DNA from: Bacteroidota bacterium
Lineage (GTDB): Bacteria > Bacteroidota > Bacteroidia > Flavobacteriales > Flavobacteriaceae
NCBI GenBank assembly: GCA_027621505.1
Contig: JAQCBK010000002.1
Coordinates: 1-64,000 of the forward strand
DNA length: 64,000 nt
Direction of reading: 5' to 3'
The notes beneath the pieces were generated by a model that was given only the letters and a program-made list of their open reading frames with translations, was not told the origin of the DNA and made no database searches. Shown piece by piece: positions 14,271 to 24,625 of the stretch. Each line of letters opens with the position of its first letter. Position 1 is the stretch's first letter. The translations under genes and the position numbers were made by a program.

Positions 14271-17093
14271 TTAATGCGCCTCCAACCAATTCTGTCCAAA
14301 GCCAATATCCACCAATAGGGGCAATCCAATATCAAAAGCTTTTTCCATTTCGGTTTTTACCATTTTTTCAAAAGCCTCTTTTTCGCTTTTTAGTACGTCA
14401 AAAACCAATTCATCGTGGACTTGTAGGAGCATTTTGGACTGCCAATTTTCCTCTTTTATTTTACGGTGGATCTGGATCATGGCCAGTTTGATGATATCGG
14501 CGGCACTTCCTTGAATAGGGGCGTTGACGGCATTGCGCTCGGCGGCACTTCTGACCACTGCATTTTGGGAGTTGATGTCCTTGAGATAGCGACGGCGGCC
14601 CAGTACTGTGGCCACATAGCCGTTTTCCCGGGCAAAGTTTACCTGGTCGGCAATGTATTGTTTCAGTTGGGGATAGCTGGCATAATAGGTGTCGATCAGT
14701 TCTTTGGACTCTGTGCGGTTCAGGTTGGTCTGCTGACTCAGGCCAAAAGCGGAAACTCCATAAACGATCCCAAAGTTTACCGTTTTTGCATTGCTCCTTT
14801 GCTCTCGTGTCACCTCCTCTAGGGGAACATCAAAAACCCGGGCAGCCGTAGCCGCATGAATGTCCTCATTGTTTTGAAATGCTTTGACCATGGCGGGGTC
14901 TTTACTCAAGGCAGCGATGATTCTCAGTTCGATTTGAGAGTAGTCGGCAGCCATTAGCATATGTTGGTCATCTCTGGGGATAAAAGCTTTTCGTACCGCT
15001 TGTCCTCTCGGGGTTCGGATGGGAATATTTTGTAGGTTGGGGTTGTTACTGCTCAAACGTCCAGTTGCCGCTACTGCTTGGTTATAAACAGTGTGAATCC
15101 GTTGGGTTTGGGGGTTGAGATCATTGGGTAAAGCCGAAACATAGGTGTTTTCCAGTTTTTGCAGGGACCGCCACTCCAATATTTTAGCTACGATGGGATG
15201 GTCCTTGGCCAAATAGGAAAGGATATCTTCTGCCGTGGAGTACTGCCCCGTTTTGGTTTTTTTGGGCTTGTCCACCAGTTTGAGTTTTTCAAACAATATC
15301 ACGCCCAATTGTTTGGGTGAAGCCAGATTGAAGGTTTCGCCCACTTCCGTATAAATGTCTTTTTCCAAAACGGCAATGTCTGCCGTCAGGGTTTTGGAAA
15401 GATCATTTAGGAAATCTACATTGAGATTGATGCCCTCTGCTTCCATATCAGTCAGTACTTCTACCAAAGGGAGCTCTACTGTTTTGAATAATTCCGTCGT
15501 TTGGGCTTCTGCCAATTCCTTTTCAAAATGATGTTTAAGTTGGAGGGTAATGTCGGTATCCTCAACACCATATTGGGTTTGTTGGTCCAGAGACACATCG
15601 CGCATATTGCCCTGATCTTTCCCTTTTTTACCAATCAATTCTGTGATGGATTGTGGACTGTAATTCAGATAGGTTTCTGCCAAAACATCCATGTTGTGTC
15701 GCATGTCGGGGTTGATGAGGTAGTGGGCAATCATGGTGTCAAAGAGTGGGCCGACCACCTTTAGCTTGTATTTGAGCAGTACTTTTAGGTCGAATTTGAG
15801 GTTATGGCCAATTTTTTCGATTTGTGGATTTTCAAAAAAAGGACGAAAATCATCAATGATGCGCTGTGTTTCTTCTTTATTGGCAGGCATGGCGAGGTAA
15901 TAGCCTTTGTGCGGCTCCCAGCTAAAAGCAATACCGACCAACTCGGCTTGTAAGGCATTCAGTCCAGTAGTTTTGGTATCAAAACAAACGCTGGTTTGTT
16001 CTAGTAATTTTTCAAGCAACAGTGATCTTCCAGCCGGGCTATTCACCCATTGGTATTGATGATTGACCGATTTCTGAGTGTTTCTAGAAGATGCAGTCGC
16101 TACTATACCTTGCCCAGGAGCCGAATTGAAAAGATCCAATTGGGCAGGAGAGGCGGTAGCTGTTTTCTCAGTTTCTGTAGCTGGGGCAGTTGGTGCTGCT
16201 GTTTCACTAAGGCTAAAGATCTTTCTAAAATTTTCCTGTATCCTCCTGAATTCTAACTCTTCAAATAGAGCCGTAGCGGCTTCCATATCTGGATTTGAGA
16301 GCTCATAGTCTTTTTCATTGAATTGAACGGGGACATCGGTGATGATGGTGGCCAGCTTTTTGGAGAGCACTCCCAAGTCTTTATTGGCCTCGATTTTTTC
16401 TTTGAGTTTGCCCTCTACTTGGTCGAGATTCTCCAGGAGGTTTTCCATACTCCCAAATTGCTTAATGAATTTTTTGGCGGTTTTGTCTCCTACGCCTGGT
16501 AGTCCAGGGATGTTGTCCACGCTATCCCCCATCATACCCAAATAGTCGATGACCTGTTCTGGCCTTTCGACTTCAAATTTTTCTTGCACTTCAGGGATGC
16601 CCCAAACTTCGATTCCGTTGCCCATACGAGCGGGGCGGTACATAAAAATATTTTCTGAAACCAATTGGGCAAAATCTTTATCGGGAGTGACCATAAAAGT
16701 CTGGTAATTCTCTTTTTCGGCCTGTTTGGCCAGTGTTCCGATGATGTCATCGGCTTCAAAACCTGCCTTTACCACTACGGGAATGTGCATGGCCTCGAGG
16801 ATTTTTTGAATGTAGGGAACTGCGATAACAATAGCCTCCGGGGTTTCGTCCCGATTCGCTTTGTATTCAGTAAACATTTCTGTTCGTTCCTGTGACCCTC
16901 CTTTGTCAAAACAAACGGCCAAATGGTCAGGCTTTTCACGCTTGATCACATCCAAAAGGGAATTCATAAAGCCCATAATGGCAGAGGTATTCATTCCCTT
17001 GGAGTTGATGCGCGGGTTTTTTATAAATGCATAATAGCCCCTAAAGATCAGGGCATAGGCATCAAGGAGAAAGAGTCTTTTTTTACCGCTCAT
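14271..17093 (-). CDS. polA: DNA polymerase I, proofreading motif altered
   Basis: Repair and Okazaki-fragment polymerase of 940 residues. The N-terminal 5'-3' exonuclease spans about 1-300, with LLDAYALIFRGYYAF and GFEADDIIGT. A low-complexity Ala/Thr linker follows (298-325). The 3'-5' exonuclease domain covers about 350-530. The polymerase domain has motif A ADYSQIELRI, motif B RSNAKTVNFGIVYG and motif C QVHDELVFD. In the proofreading domain, Exo II (Asp435) and Exo III (Tyr508, Asp512) are intact. Exo I reads DTKT (372-375) rather than DTET, so the metal-binding glutamate is lysine (codon AAA, 15972-15974). Proofreading is probably weakened. Confidence 0.97.
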   Translation of the reverse strand: MSGKKRLFLLDAYALIFRGYYAFIKNPRINSKGMNTSAIMGFMNSLLDVIKREKPDHLAVCFDKGGSQERTEMFTEYKANRDETPEAIVIAVPYIQKILEAMHIPVVVKAGFEADDIIGTLAKQAEKENYQTFMVTPDKDFAQLVSENIFMYRPARMGNGIEVWGIPEVQEKFEVERPEQVIDYLGMMGDSVDNIPGLPGVGDKTAKKFIKQFGSMENLLENLDQVEGKLKEKIEANKDLGVLSKKLATIITDVPVQFNEKDYELSNPDMEAATALFEELEFRRIQENFRKIFSLSETAAPTAPATETEKTATASPAQLDLFNSAPGQGIVATASSRNTQKSVNHQYQWVNSPAGRSLLLEKLLEQTSVCFDTKTTGLNALQAELVGIAFSWEPHKGYYLAMPANKEETQRIIDDFRPFFENPQIEKIGHNLKFDLKVLLKYKLKVVGPLFDTMIAHYLINPDMRHNMDVLAETYLNYSPQSITELIGKKGKDQGNMRDVSLDQQTQYGVEDTDITLQLKHHFEKELAEAQTTELFKTVELPLVEVLTDMEAEGINLNVDFLNDLSKTLTADIAVLEKDIYTEVGETFNLASPKQLGVILFEKLKLVDKPKKTKTGQYSTAEDILSYLAKDHPIVAKILEWRSLQKLENTYVSALPNDLNPQTQRIHTVYNQAVAATGRLSSNNPNLQNIPIRTPRGQAVRKAFIPRDDQHMLMAADYSQIELRIIAALSKDPAMVKAFQNNEDIHAATAARVFDVPLEEVTREQRSNAKTVNFGIVYGVSAFGLSQQTNLNRTESKELIDTYYASYPQLKQYIADQVNFARENGYVATVLGRRRYLKDINSQNAVVRSAAERNAVNAPIQGSAADIIKLAMIQIHRKIKEENWQSKMLLQVHDELVFDVLKSEKEAFEKMVKTEMEKAFDIGLPLLVDIGFGQNWLEAH

Positions 17094-17123
17094 GCAAAGG
17101 TGGTTAATGGTGGGGTCAAGTTA

Positions 17124-17131
17124 CAAAGATA
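17124..17131 (-). promoter_or_regulatory. -7 box of polA
   Basis: Reverse-strand TATCTTTG is a full match to TAnnTTTG, 30 bases before the polA start. No TTG is visible at the usual distance. Confidence 0.5.
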
Positions 17132-17175
17132 AAGTTTCGCTTGTACCCGCTGTTCGGGTTTTGTAATTTAAGGGC

Positions 17176-17616
17176 ATGGAAATGTTCGACGATGTGTATT
17201 TTATGAAACAAGCCTTGGTGGAGGCACAGAAAGCGTATGATGCCGACGAGGTACCAGTAGGGGCGGTAGTGGTGGTGGAGAACAGAATCATTGCGAGAGC
17301 CCATAATCTGACAGAGCGTCTAAAGGACGTTACCGCACATGCCGAAATGCAAGCCATTACCGCAGCAGCCCATTTTTTAAATGGAAAATATTTAAGGGAT
17401 TGCACCCTGTATGTTACACTGGAACCCTGTGTGATGTGTATGGGGGCCCTTTATTGGTCGCAGCTGAGAAGAGTCGTTTATGGAGCTTCCGATCCAAAAC
17501 GGGGTTTTGCCCAGGCAGGACTTGGCCCTCATCCCAAAGCAACCATCCACAATGGCGTCATGGCAGAAGAAGCAACCCTTTTGTTGCAAGACTTTTTTCG
17601 TAACAAAAGAGCATAA
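17176..17616 (+). CDS. tadA: tRNA-specific adenosine deaminase
   Basis: Converts adenosine 34 to inosine in the tRNA-Arg anticodon. The 146-residue protein has the cytidine/adenosine deaminase zinc site HAE (55-57) with the proton-shuttle glutamate, and PCVMC (84-88). The family's MGALYWSQLRRVVYGA follows. It is divergent from polA and ends 44 bases before the convergent cold-shock gene, with a bidirectional terminator between them. Confidence 0.94.
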   Translation: MEMFDDVYFMKQALVEAQKAYDADEVPVGAVVVVENRIIARAHNLTERLKDVTAHAEMQAITAAAHFLNGKYLRDCTLYVTLEPCVMCMGALYWSQLRRVVYGASDPKRGFAQAGLGPHPKATIHNGVMAEEATLLLQDFFRNKRA

Positions 17617-17644
17617 AAAAAGCCTCCCATAAGGAGGCTTTGAG
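17612..17644 (-). terminator. Bidirectional terminator between tadA and the cold-shock gene
   Basis: A 9 bp perfect stem AAAGCCTCC/GGAGGCTTT (17619-17627 with 17633-17641) surrounds a CATAA loop. The T-run follows it on the reverse strand, so it best fits termination of the cold-shock transcript. It can also stop tadA. Confidence 0.88.
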
Positions 17645-17660
17645 TTAGTCGTAATGTATA

Positions 17661-17852
17661 TTATAACAGAGAAATTTGCGAAGCTTGCTTCCCTTTTTTT
17701 CCTTCTTCTTCTACATATTCAACTTTATCACCCTCTTGGAGTGTTAGCCCATCAAGGGCAGAAACGTGAACGAAAACATCTTCTGAAGTTTCGTCATTGG
17801 TAATGAATCCATAACCTTTGGATCCATTAAAGAATTTAACTGTACCAGTCAT
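17661..17852 (-). CDS. Cold-shock domain protein
   Basis: A 63-residue RNA/DNA chaperone. A single cold-shock domain carries RNP1 (KGYGFIT, 12-18) and RNP2 (DVFVHVSAL, about 25-33), the aromatic patches that stack on single-stranded nucleic acid. The start GTVKFFNGSKGYG is typical. The last residues KGKQASQISLL complete the fold, so the gene is intact. Only 59 bases separate it from the upstream small membrane-protein gene, shorter than the long leaders seen in E. coli cspA. Confidence 0.95.
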   Translation of the reverse strand: MTGTVKFFNGSKGYGFITNDETSEDVFVHVSALDGLTLQEGDKVEYVEEEGKKGKQASQISLL

Positions 17853-17911
17853 ATTATGATTTAAAAATTTAGCGCAAGTTACACTTTCTTTGTCGGCTAA
17901 ACATTAATAGC

Positions 17912-18154
17912 TCATTTTTTTTGATCCAAATCATTGATTTTCTGTAAGTTTTCTTTGGAAAGGGTGTAATCTTTTAGTTTTTTTCCCTTCCATCGATGCA
18001 CCAAAAAAGCAGGCATAAAAACGAATGCAGCCGTCAAAACAGTAAATCCAACGATTTTATTGCCCAGCAAAGCATCTCCACTTGTGTTTAATATAAATCC
18101 AGTTGCTAAGCTGATTAAAATCCCAAAAAAAAGAAATCTCAAAAAATATTTCAT
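17912..18154 (-). CDS. Small two-helix membrane protein
   Basis: An 80-residue protein of unknown function. Two hydrophobic segments (about 4-22 and 35-53) are separated by a short polar loop. A basic, lysine-rich C-terminal tail (HRWKGKKLKDYTLSKENLQ) would be cytosolic. It lies 35 bases downstream of aspS on the same strand and 59 bases upstream of the cold-shock gene. It could be co-transcribed with either. I do not recognise a named family. Confidence 0.6.
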   Translation of the reverse strand: MKYFLRFLFFGILISLATGFILNTSGDALLGNKIVGFTVLTAAFVFMPAFLVHRWKGKKLKDYTLSKENLQKINDLDQKK

Positions 18155-18189
18155 ATTCTAGGTTGATTCTATGTAAGAATTTTCCTTTT

Positions 18190-19950
18190 TTAGGAAAAGT
18201 CTTTGGGCAAAGATTTTAGGTGCAATTCTTCCAATTGGGCATCTTCCAGGGCCGAGGGTGCATTGATCATCACATCTCTACCGTTGTTGTTTTTAGGGAA
18301 GGCGATAAAATCTCTGATCGTTTCGCTTCCTCCCAATAGGGCTACCAATCGATCGAGTCCCAATGCAATTCCACCGTGGGGAGGAGCTCCGTACTGAAAG
18401 GCATCCATCAAAAAGCCAAACTGGTCTTGGGCTTCTTTTTCGGTGAATCCCAACAGGCCAAACATTTTCTCTTGAAGTGCAGTGTCGTGGATTCGAATGG
18501 ACCCCCCTCCAATTTCATTTCCATTCAATACCAAGTCATAGGCATTGGCTTTTGCTTTGCTGGGATCCTTCTCCAAATCTTCCAAGTTCTCTTTTTTAGG
18601 AGCGGTAAAAGGGTGGTGCATGGCATGATAGCGTTGGCTTTCCTCATCCCACTCCAAAAGGGGAAAGTCGGTAACCCAAAGGGCTGCATACTCATCGGGT
18701 TTTCTCAGTCCCATTTGCTCGGCGATTTCCATGCGTAGGGCGCTGAGTTGGCTTCGAGTGGATTGGGTGGCTCCAGCCATTACAAAAATCAAGTCTCCAG
18801 GGTTTGCCCCCGTAACGCTTGCCCATTGTGCCAGATCTTCGCTGTCAAAAAATTTATCTACCGATGATTTATAGCTTCCATCTTCATGGCATTTTACCCA
18901 TACCAGTCCTTTGGCACCCACCTGAGGTCGCTTTACCCATTCGATCCAGCCGTCTATCTCTTTTCGGGTCATGCCGGCGCCTCCTGGGACCGCAATTCCC
19001 ACCACCAATTCTTGAGCGTCAAACACATTGAACCCCTTGTTTTGTGCCAATGCGTTCAATTCGCCAAAAGTCATTCCAAAACGAATATCAGGTTTGTCGT
19101 TACCGTATTTCTCCATTGCTGTTGCAAAAGTCATCCGGGGAAATGCTCCCAACTCTATCCCTTTAGTCTCTTTTAAAAGGTGTTGGATCATGGCCTCAAA
19201 TTGCACCAAAACGTCCTCTTGTTCGACAAATGTCATTTCACAATCAATTTGGGTAAATTCGGGCTGACGATCGGCCCTTAAATCTTCATCTCTAAAGCAC
19301 TTTACGATTTGGAAATATTTATCAAAACCGGCTACCATCAGGAGCTGCTTAAACGTCTGTGGTGATTGCGGAAGCGCATAAAATTGACCGCTGTTCATTC
19401 TGGAGGGTACCACAAAATCCCTTGCGCCTTCAGGAGTAGATTTGATCAAATAGGGCGTTTCTACATCGATAAAGCCTGCTTGGGACAAAAAATTCCGAAC
19501 GGCCATGGTGACTTTATGTCTAAAAATGAGGTTCTCTCGAATGGGTTTTCTTCTTAAATCCAGATAGCGGTACTGCATTCGCAATTCATCTCCACCATCG
19601 GTTTGGGTCTCTATGGTAAATGGTGGCGTTTTGGAAGCGTTGAGAACAGTCAATTCACTCACCAGTATTTCAATACCCCCAGTGGGCATATTGGGGTTTT
19701 TGGACTCTCGCTCAATTACCTTTCCTTTGATTTGTATGACATCCTCTCTCCCCAGTTTCAACGATTGTTGGTAAACCGACTTTGGGGTGCGTTCTTCATC
19801 AAAAACCAATTGAGTGATACCGTAGCGATCCCGTAAATCCACCCAGACAATAAAACCTTTATTTCTTACTTTTTGCACCCAACCAGCCAATACAACTTCA
19901 TGGTTGGTATTGTTTTCATTCAGTGCGCCGCAATGGTGGGATCTCAACAT
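18190..19950 (-). CDS. aspS: Aspartyl-tRNA synthetase
   Basis: Class IIb synthetase, 586 residues, of the bacterial type. The N-terminal OB anticodon-binding domain (about 1-105) begins [12 protein letters not shown]. Motif 2 region [18 protein letters not shown] follows, then the GAD insertion domain, and motif 3 [14 protein letters not shown] near the end. The length matches bacterial AspRS and not the shorter archaeal form. Whether it also charges tRNA-Asn cannot be judged here. It has its own strong promoter next to the end of the efflux operon. Confidence 0.98.
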   Translation of the reverse strand: MLRSHHCGALNENNTNHEVVLAGWVQKVRNKGFIVWVDLRDRYGITQLVFDEERTPKSVYQQSLKLGREDVIQIKGKVIERESKNPNMPTGGIEILVSELTVLNASKTPPFTIETQTDGGDELRMQYRYLDLRRKPIRENLIFRHKVTMAVRNFLSQAGFIDVETPYLIKSTPEGARDFVVPSRMNSGQFYALPQSPQTFKQLLMVAGFDKYFQIVKCFRDEDLRADRQPEFTQIDCEMTFVEQEDVLVQFEAMIQHLLKETKGIELGAFPRMTFATAMEKYGNDKPDIRFGMTFGELNALAQNKGFNVFDAQELVVGIAVPGGAGMTRKEIDGWIEWVKRPQVGAKGLVWVKCHEDGSYKSSVDKFFDSEDLAQWASVTGANPGDLIFVMAGATQSTRSQLSALRMEIAEQMGLRKPDEYAALWVTDFPLLEWDEESQRYHAMHHPFTAPKKENLEDLEKDPSKAKANAYDLVLNGNEIGGGSIRIHDTALQEKMFGLLGFTEKEAQDQFGFLMDAFQYGAPPHGGIALGLDRLVALLGGSETIRDFIAFPKNNNGRDVMINAPSALEDAQLEELHLKSLPKDFS

Positions 19951-19967
19951 TCTAAATCAATTAGTTG

Positions 19968-19999
19968 CAAAGGTACTAAGAAGCTTTTCCTATGACCAA
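19968..19999 (-). promoter_or_regulatory. Promoter of aspS
   Basis: Reverse strand: TTG (19997-19999), 21 bases, then TACCTTTG (19968-19975). This is a full consensus match, 18 bases before the start codon. Confidence 0.75.
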
Positions 20000-20002
20000 A
20001 AA

Positions 20003-23000
20003 TTATTTTCTAAATAATGTTCTCCATTTGAGTTTGATCTGGTACGTAATCAAAAATGTTGCGGGAACAATAATTAGGGTTAAAAAAGTAGCGAAGGCCA
20101 GACCAAAGATGACCGTTTTGGCCAAGGGCCCCCAAAAGATAACGTTGTCTCCTCCCAAATAAACCTTTGGATCCCATTCCATGAACAAAGAGAAGAAGTC
20201 AATGTTCAAGCCTATGGATAGAGGGATCAAACCCAAAATGGTCGTTATGGCGGTCAGAATCACTGGGCGCAATCGCGCAGTTCCCCCTTCAATGATGGCT
20301 TCAATAGCATCGTTGTTGGGTAACATTTCTTCTTTAGGGAGATTTAATAATATCTTTTTTCTGTCAATTAACAACTGGGTATAATCCAACAAGACCACGC
20401 CGTTATTTACGACAATGCCCGATAAGGAGATGATTCCCATCATCGTCATCAAAATCACAAAAGGCATTTGGAATAAGGTGATCCCCAGAAATACACCGGT
20501 GAAACTTAAGAAAATGGAGATCAATATTATAATAGGTTTGGAGATGGAATTGAATTGGAACACCAATAGCAGCATGATCAGTGCCAGTGCTGCCAAAAGC
20601 GCGTTGGACAGAAAGGTCATGTTTTTATCCTGCTCTTCGATTTCTCCAGTAAATTTGAATTCTACTCCCAAATCGAGCGGGTAATTCATCAAAGCCGATT
20701 TTACATTGGCCACCACCTCGTTGGCATTGTAGCCAGCCAATACATCAGAATACAAAGTGACCAGTCGAATGGATTTTCGGTGTTTGATGGCACTGTAGGA
20801 GGAAGAGTTTTGGGATTTGACCAAAGCTGCAATAGGGATTTCTTTGATTTTACCAGAGGATTGATCTCTAAAGGTGACGTATTGATTGAACAGGGCGTTG
20901 TTGTCGTATCTGTACTCCTCCTGGAATCGAACATTGATTTCATAATCTTCTCCGTCTTTTTTGTAGATACCGGCCTTGGCTCCAAAAAGTGAGTTTCTCA
21001 GTTGGGAACCTATCATTCCTGCAGACACGCCCAATTCTCCAGCTTTTTTTCGGTCGATGATCAATTGGGTTCCAGGTTTATTTTTGTTGACATCGATTTT
21101 TAGCTCTTCAACACCCGGGATGTTTTCTATATTCAAAAATTCCTTCATCCCTTGGGCGGTTTGGATGAGTTTTCCATAGTCTCTACCACTGATTTCAATA
21201 TTGACGGGATACCCCACCGGTGGACCTTTGGCGTCCTTCTCTACCGATACAGATAAACCGGGATACTTTCCACTGAGGTATTGCTGGATTTCGCTTCTGA
21301 GGCCTTCACTGGAAAGCCCATTTCTAAATTTAAACTCTCGCATGGTAAGCGAAATTTTGGCTTTGTGAGGCATCTCATTGGTCACCCCCCCATCGATTTC
21401 AGGGTTCCCTGCCCCGGCACCTACCTGTGCCACAGCATCTTCAACCAAATAATTAAAATCACCATTGCGGTATTTTTCTCGATTGATGACTGAATAAATA
21501 TCAGCCTCAATTTTCTTGGTAATGGCATTGGTTTTTTCAATATCAGTCCCCTCGGGGTACTCGATATAAGTAAAGATTTGTAGGGGTTGATTTTCGGGAA
21601 AAAATTCTACTTTGGGGGGAAAGATTCCCATCAAAACAAAAGACGAAATCAGCAATACGAAGGTTCCAATCAAAAAAGTGAGCGGACGATAACCCTGGAG
21701 TGCCAAAGACAAAAAGGAGCGATAGCCTTTCTCCATTTTGGGTAAAAACTGATTTTGGAAAACATAAGCCATTCTTTTGAGAAAGTATTTATAGGCCCAA
21801 AAAAGTAGGGTTACGGCAATCATCAAGGTGCCTAAGCCCCTAAAAACCCCCGGATTGAACAACAGAATCAGACCGAGTCCTCCCAAGATGAGGGTCAACC
21901 TGAGGAGCCCTTTCAAAGAGATTTCCCTTTCACTGATCTCCATAAATCGGGAGACAAGCATGGAGTTAAAAAACAAAGCCACTATCAATGAGGATCCCAA
22001 AACGACCGATAAGGTGATGGGAAAGTAAATCATAAATTCACCCATTAAACCGGGCCATGCCCCCAAGGGGACAAATGCGGCAATGGTGGTGGCAGTAGAA
22101 ACGATAATGGGATAAGCGATTTCGCCAATTCCCGCTTTGGCTGCTTCAATTCTGCTCATTCCCTCTTTTTCCATCAATCGATAGACATTTTCTACTACTA
22201 CGATTCCATTGTCAACCAACATTCCCAAACCCATGACCAATCCAAACAGCACCATTGTATTTAAGGTGTAACCCAAAACGGAAAGAATCATAAAGGACAT
22301 GAACATGGACATGGGGATGGCAAAACCGACAAACAATGCGTTTCGAAAGCCCAAAAAGAACATCAGCACCGTAACAACAAGCAGTATTCCGAAAATAATG
22401 TTGTTGACCAAATCACTGACTTGATTAAGTGTGATGGTGGACTGATCATTGGAGATGCTCAATTTAATGTCCTTGGGGAATAGGTTTTTTCCAATATCTT
22501 CTATAAGGGCTTCAATTTTTTGGGAAGCTTGAATCAGATTTTCTCCGCCTCTTTTTTTGACATCCAACAAGACCACCTTTTCCCCATAGGATCGGGCATA
22601 GGAGGAAATGTCTTTCTCTTTAAAACTGATTTTGGCAATATCCCCGAGATAGGTGGCTTCTTTTTCGCTTTTTACAACGAAGTTCTGAAGTTCCTGCGGA
22701 TCCGTTATTTCACCAATAATCCTCAAGCTTCTCCTTTGTCCTCCTGCGATAATATTACCTGCAGATAGGGTAGTATTCTCTCTACCAATGGCATTGAGAA
22801 TATCATCAAAGCTGATTTTGGATGCAATCATTTTGTGAATGTCAACAGCGACCTCAACTTCAAAGGCCTGTATTCCTCTGACATCGACAGATTTTACCTC
22901 GGGCAATTGCTCAATTTTTTCTTCGAGATAACCTGCAAAATCTTTCAACTGCTCAATGGGATAGTCTCCAATCATGCTGATGTTTAGGATGGGCATCAAC

Positions 23001-23440
23001 TCCGAAAAATCCATTTCAGCTACGGCCGGCTCTACCTTGGCATTGTTGAAGGTTGGCCAATCCGCCCCAGATACCACCCCGTCAACCAAGTCTTTGGTTT
23101 TCTGTTTGGCCAAATCCAAGGCGATATTTTCATCGAATTCCAATTGGATTACGGCAAAATCTTCCTCAGAAGTAGAGGTGATATCCACCAGATTGGAAAC
23201 GCCCTTCAAGGCGTCTTCCAAAGGGTCAACGATCAGACGTTCGATATCCTCAGCGGTATTCCCAGGGAAAACAGCAGAGACAAATATCCGAGTGTCATTG
23301 ATTTCAGGGAAACTCTCTCGCGGCATCACATTATAAGATCTGATACCCAAAAAGAAAAAGATCGCCATGATCACATAGATCACTGTTTTGTGGTCTATGG
23401 CCCAGCTGGATAGTGAAAATTCTTTGTGTATTTTTTTCAT
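20003..23440 (-). CDS. RND efflux transporter, HAE1/AcrB-like permease
   Basis: Inner-membrane proton-driven pump subunit of 1145 residues that hands substrates to the fusion protein and TolC channel. It has the RND layout: TM1 near the N terminus (VIYVIMAIFFFLGI), two large periplasmic loops, and TM clusters with GLVMGLGMLVDNGIVVVENV and the matching second-half ISLSGIVVNNGVVLLDY. It is about 100 residues longer than AcrB. The excess includes an extra hydrophobic stretch after TM6 (about 500-555). The substrate is not predictable. It is the last gene of a tetR-tolC-MFP-RND operon. Confidence 0.93.
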   Translation of the reverse strand: MKKIHKEFSLSSWAIDHKTVIYVIMAIFFFLGIRSYNVMPRESFPEINDTRIFVSAVFPGNTAEDIERLIVDPLEDALKGVSNLVDITSTSEEDFAVIQLEFDENIALDLAKQKTKDLVDGVVSGADWPTFNNAKVEPAVAEMDFSELMPILNISMIGDYPIEQLKDFAGYLEEKIEQLPEVKSVDVRGIQAFEVEVAVDIHKMIASKISFDDILNAIGRENTTLSAGNIIAGGQRRSLRIIGEITDPQELQNFVVKSEKEATYLGDIAKISFKEKDISSYARSYGEKVVLLDVKKRGGENLIQASQKIEALIEDIGKNLFPKDIKLSISNDQSTITLNQVSDLVNNIIFGILLVVTVLMFFLGFRNALFVGFAIPMSMFMSFMILSVLGYTLNTMVLFGLVMGLGMLVDNGIVVVENVYRLMEKEGMSRIEAAKAGIGEIAYPIIVSTATTIAAFVPLGAWPGLMGEFMIYFPITLSVVLGSSLIVALFFNSMLVSRFMEISEREISLKGLLRLTLILGGLGLILLFNPGVFRGLGTLMIAVTLLFWAYKYFLKRMAYVFQNQFLPKMEKGYRSFLSLALQGYRPLTFLIGTFVLLISSFVLMGIFPPKVEFFPENQPLQIFTYIEYPEGTDIEKTNAITKKIEADIYSVINREKYRNGDFNYLVEDAVAQVGAGAGNPEIDGGVTNEMPHKAKISLTMREFKFRNGLSSEGLRSEIQQYLSGKYPGLSVSVEKDAKGPPVGYPVNIEISGRDYGKLIQTAQGMKEFLNIENIPGVEELKIDVNKNKPGTQLIIDRKKAGELGVSAGMIGSQLRNSLFGAKAGIYKKDGEDYEINVRFQEEYRYDNNALFNQYVTFRDQSSGKIKEIPIAALVKSQNSSSYSAIKHRKSIRLVTLYSDVLAGYNANEVVANVKSALMNYPLDLGVEFKFTGEIEEQDKNMTFLSNALLAALALIMLLLVFQFNSISKPIIILISIFLSFTGVFLGITLFQMPFVILMTMMGIISLSGIVVNNGVVLLDYTQLLIDRKKILLNLPKEEMLPNNDAIEAIIEGGTARLRPVILTAITTILGLIPLSIGLNIDFFSLFMEWDPKVYLGGDNVIFWGPLAKTVIFGLAFATFLTLIIVPATFLITYQIKLKWRTLFRK

Positions 23441-23455
23441 CTTTCCCTTTCCGAA

Positions 23456-24622
23456 TTATTGAATGTTTTTTACCCTTTGGTTGTTTTCTACCAATGTAGC
23501 GCCCTCATTCACCAAAAGATCGCCCGTTGCAATTCCTGCCAAGACCTCCACTTTATCCCTACCTTTTTTACCCAGCTCCACAAAAACTTTTTCTGTCAAG
23601 TACACTTGGTTTTTTTCGGTTGGATTTAATTTGAAAATGTATTTTTTCCCATCAGCATCCTCCTTGACGATCCGAAGCGGGACCATCAGTGCTTCAGGAT
23701 TGCTATAGTCATTCACTTTCAATTTACAGGTGAGATTGGGTTTGATCATCTCATCTGAGTTTGGGATGGGGGATTCAATTCTGAAGCTGCGATTGATGGG
23801 GTTGATAAAGTTTCCGGTTTGACGAACCTGTGTTTGGTATTCTCTATTCAACATTGGAATATGAACGCTGGCTGCTGTACCTTTCTTAATCTGGCTCAGG
23901 TAGCGTTCTGGCACATTGGCTTCGGCATACATGTTTTTTAGATTTACGATTCTCATCACTGGGGTTTGACCAGGCATCAAATTAGATCCAGTATTGGCCA
24001 CAATTTCATCAATGGTACCAGCGAAGGGAGCTAAAATCTGCGTGCGTTGCAATTGTTTTTTTAGTTGCTCAACGGTTTTTAGTTGAGTTTCATAGTTTGC
24101 TTTGGCCTGGAGCAATTGCATTTCTGAGCCTATATTTTTATCCCACAACCGCTGGGTTCGTTCAAAAGTAGTTTTAGATAATGCCGTTTGAATTTCCAAT
24201 TGTTGCAATTGATTTTTCAGCCCTGCATCATCAATCTGAGCCAATAGCGCTCCTTTGTTGACCTTTTGTCCTTCTTTCACGAATACCCTCTTGAGTGTAC
24301 CGCTGTATTCAGGATAGAGTAATACATTTTGGCGCGTTTTGATATTGGCCTGAATTTCCACATAATGATCAAAATTCTCCGGCTTTACCTCAATTGTTGA
24401 AATGAGTGCCAGTTTTTCAGTGGGATCCAAAGTGGCAATGGCTGCATTGATTTGGTTCAATTCTAATTTAAGGGCATTGAGGCGGTTTAACTTGCTTTCT
24501 TTTTGTGCCCTTAGTCCATTCAAATCTTTAGCTGCAATCAATTCGGAAGTAGAGGAATTTTGATCTCCGCCACAACCCAAAATAAGTGCTACTACAGGAA
24601 GGAAATGTAAAATCTTTTTCAT
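23456..24622 (-). CDS. RND efflux periplasmic adaptor (membrane fusion) lipoprotein
   Basis: Links the inner-membrane pump to the outer-membrane channel. The 388-residue protein has a lipobox LILGCGG (Cys about 17) and an early coiled coil (about 35-65). The barrel-sandwich half motifs are VFVKEGQKVNKGALLAQID and ILAPFAGTIDEIVANTGS, with an alpha-hairpin of about 80 residues between them. A beta-barrel domain and a membrane-proximal domain follow. It sits 15 bases upstream of the permease gene and 3 bases after the tolC-like gene. Confidence 0.93.
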   Translation of the reverse strand: MKKILHFLPVVALILGCGGDQNSSTSELIAAKDLNGLRAQKESKLNRLNALKLELNQINAAIATLDPTEKLALISTIEVKPENFDHYVEIQANIKTRQNVLLYPEYSGTLKRVFVKEGQKVNKGALLAQIDDAGLKNQLQQLEIQTALSKTTFERTQRLWDKNIGSEMQLLQAKANYETQLKTVEQLKKQLQRTQILAPFAGTIDEIVANTGSNLMPGQTPVMRIVNLKNMYAEANVPERYLSQIKKGTAASVHIPMLNREYQTQVRQTGNFINPINRSFRIESPIPNSDEMIKPNLTCKLKVNDYSNPEALMVPLRIVKEDADGKKYIFKLNPTEKNQVYLTEKVFVELGKKGRDKVEVLAGIATGDLLVNEGATLVENNQRVKNIQ

Positions 24623-24625
24623 GGT

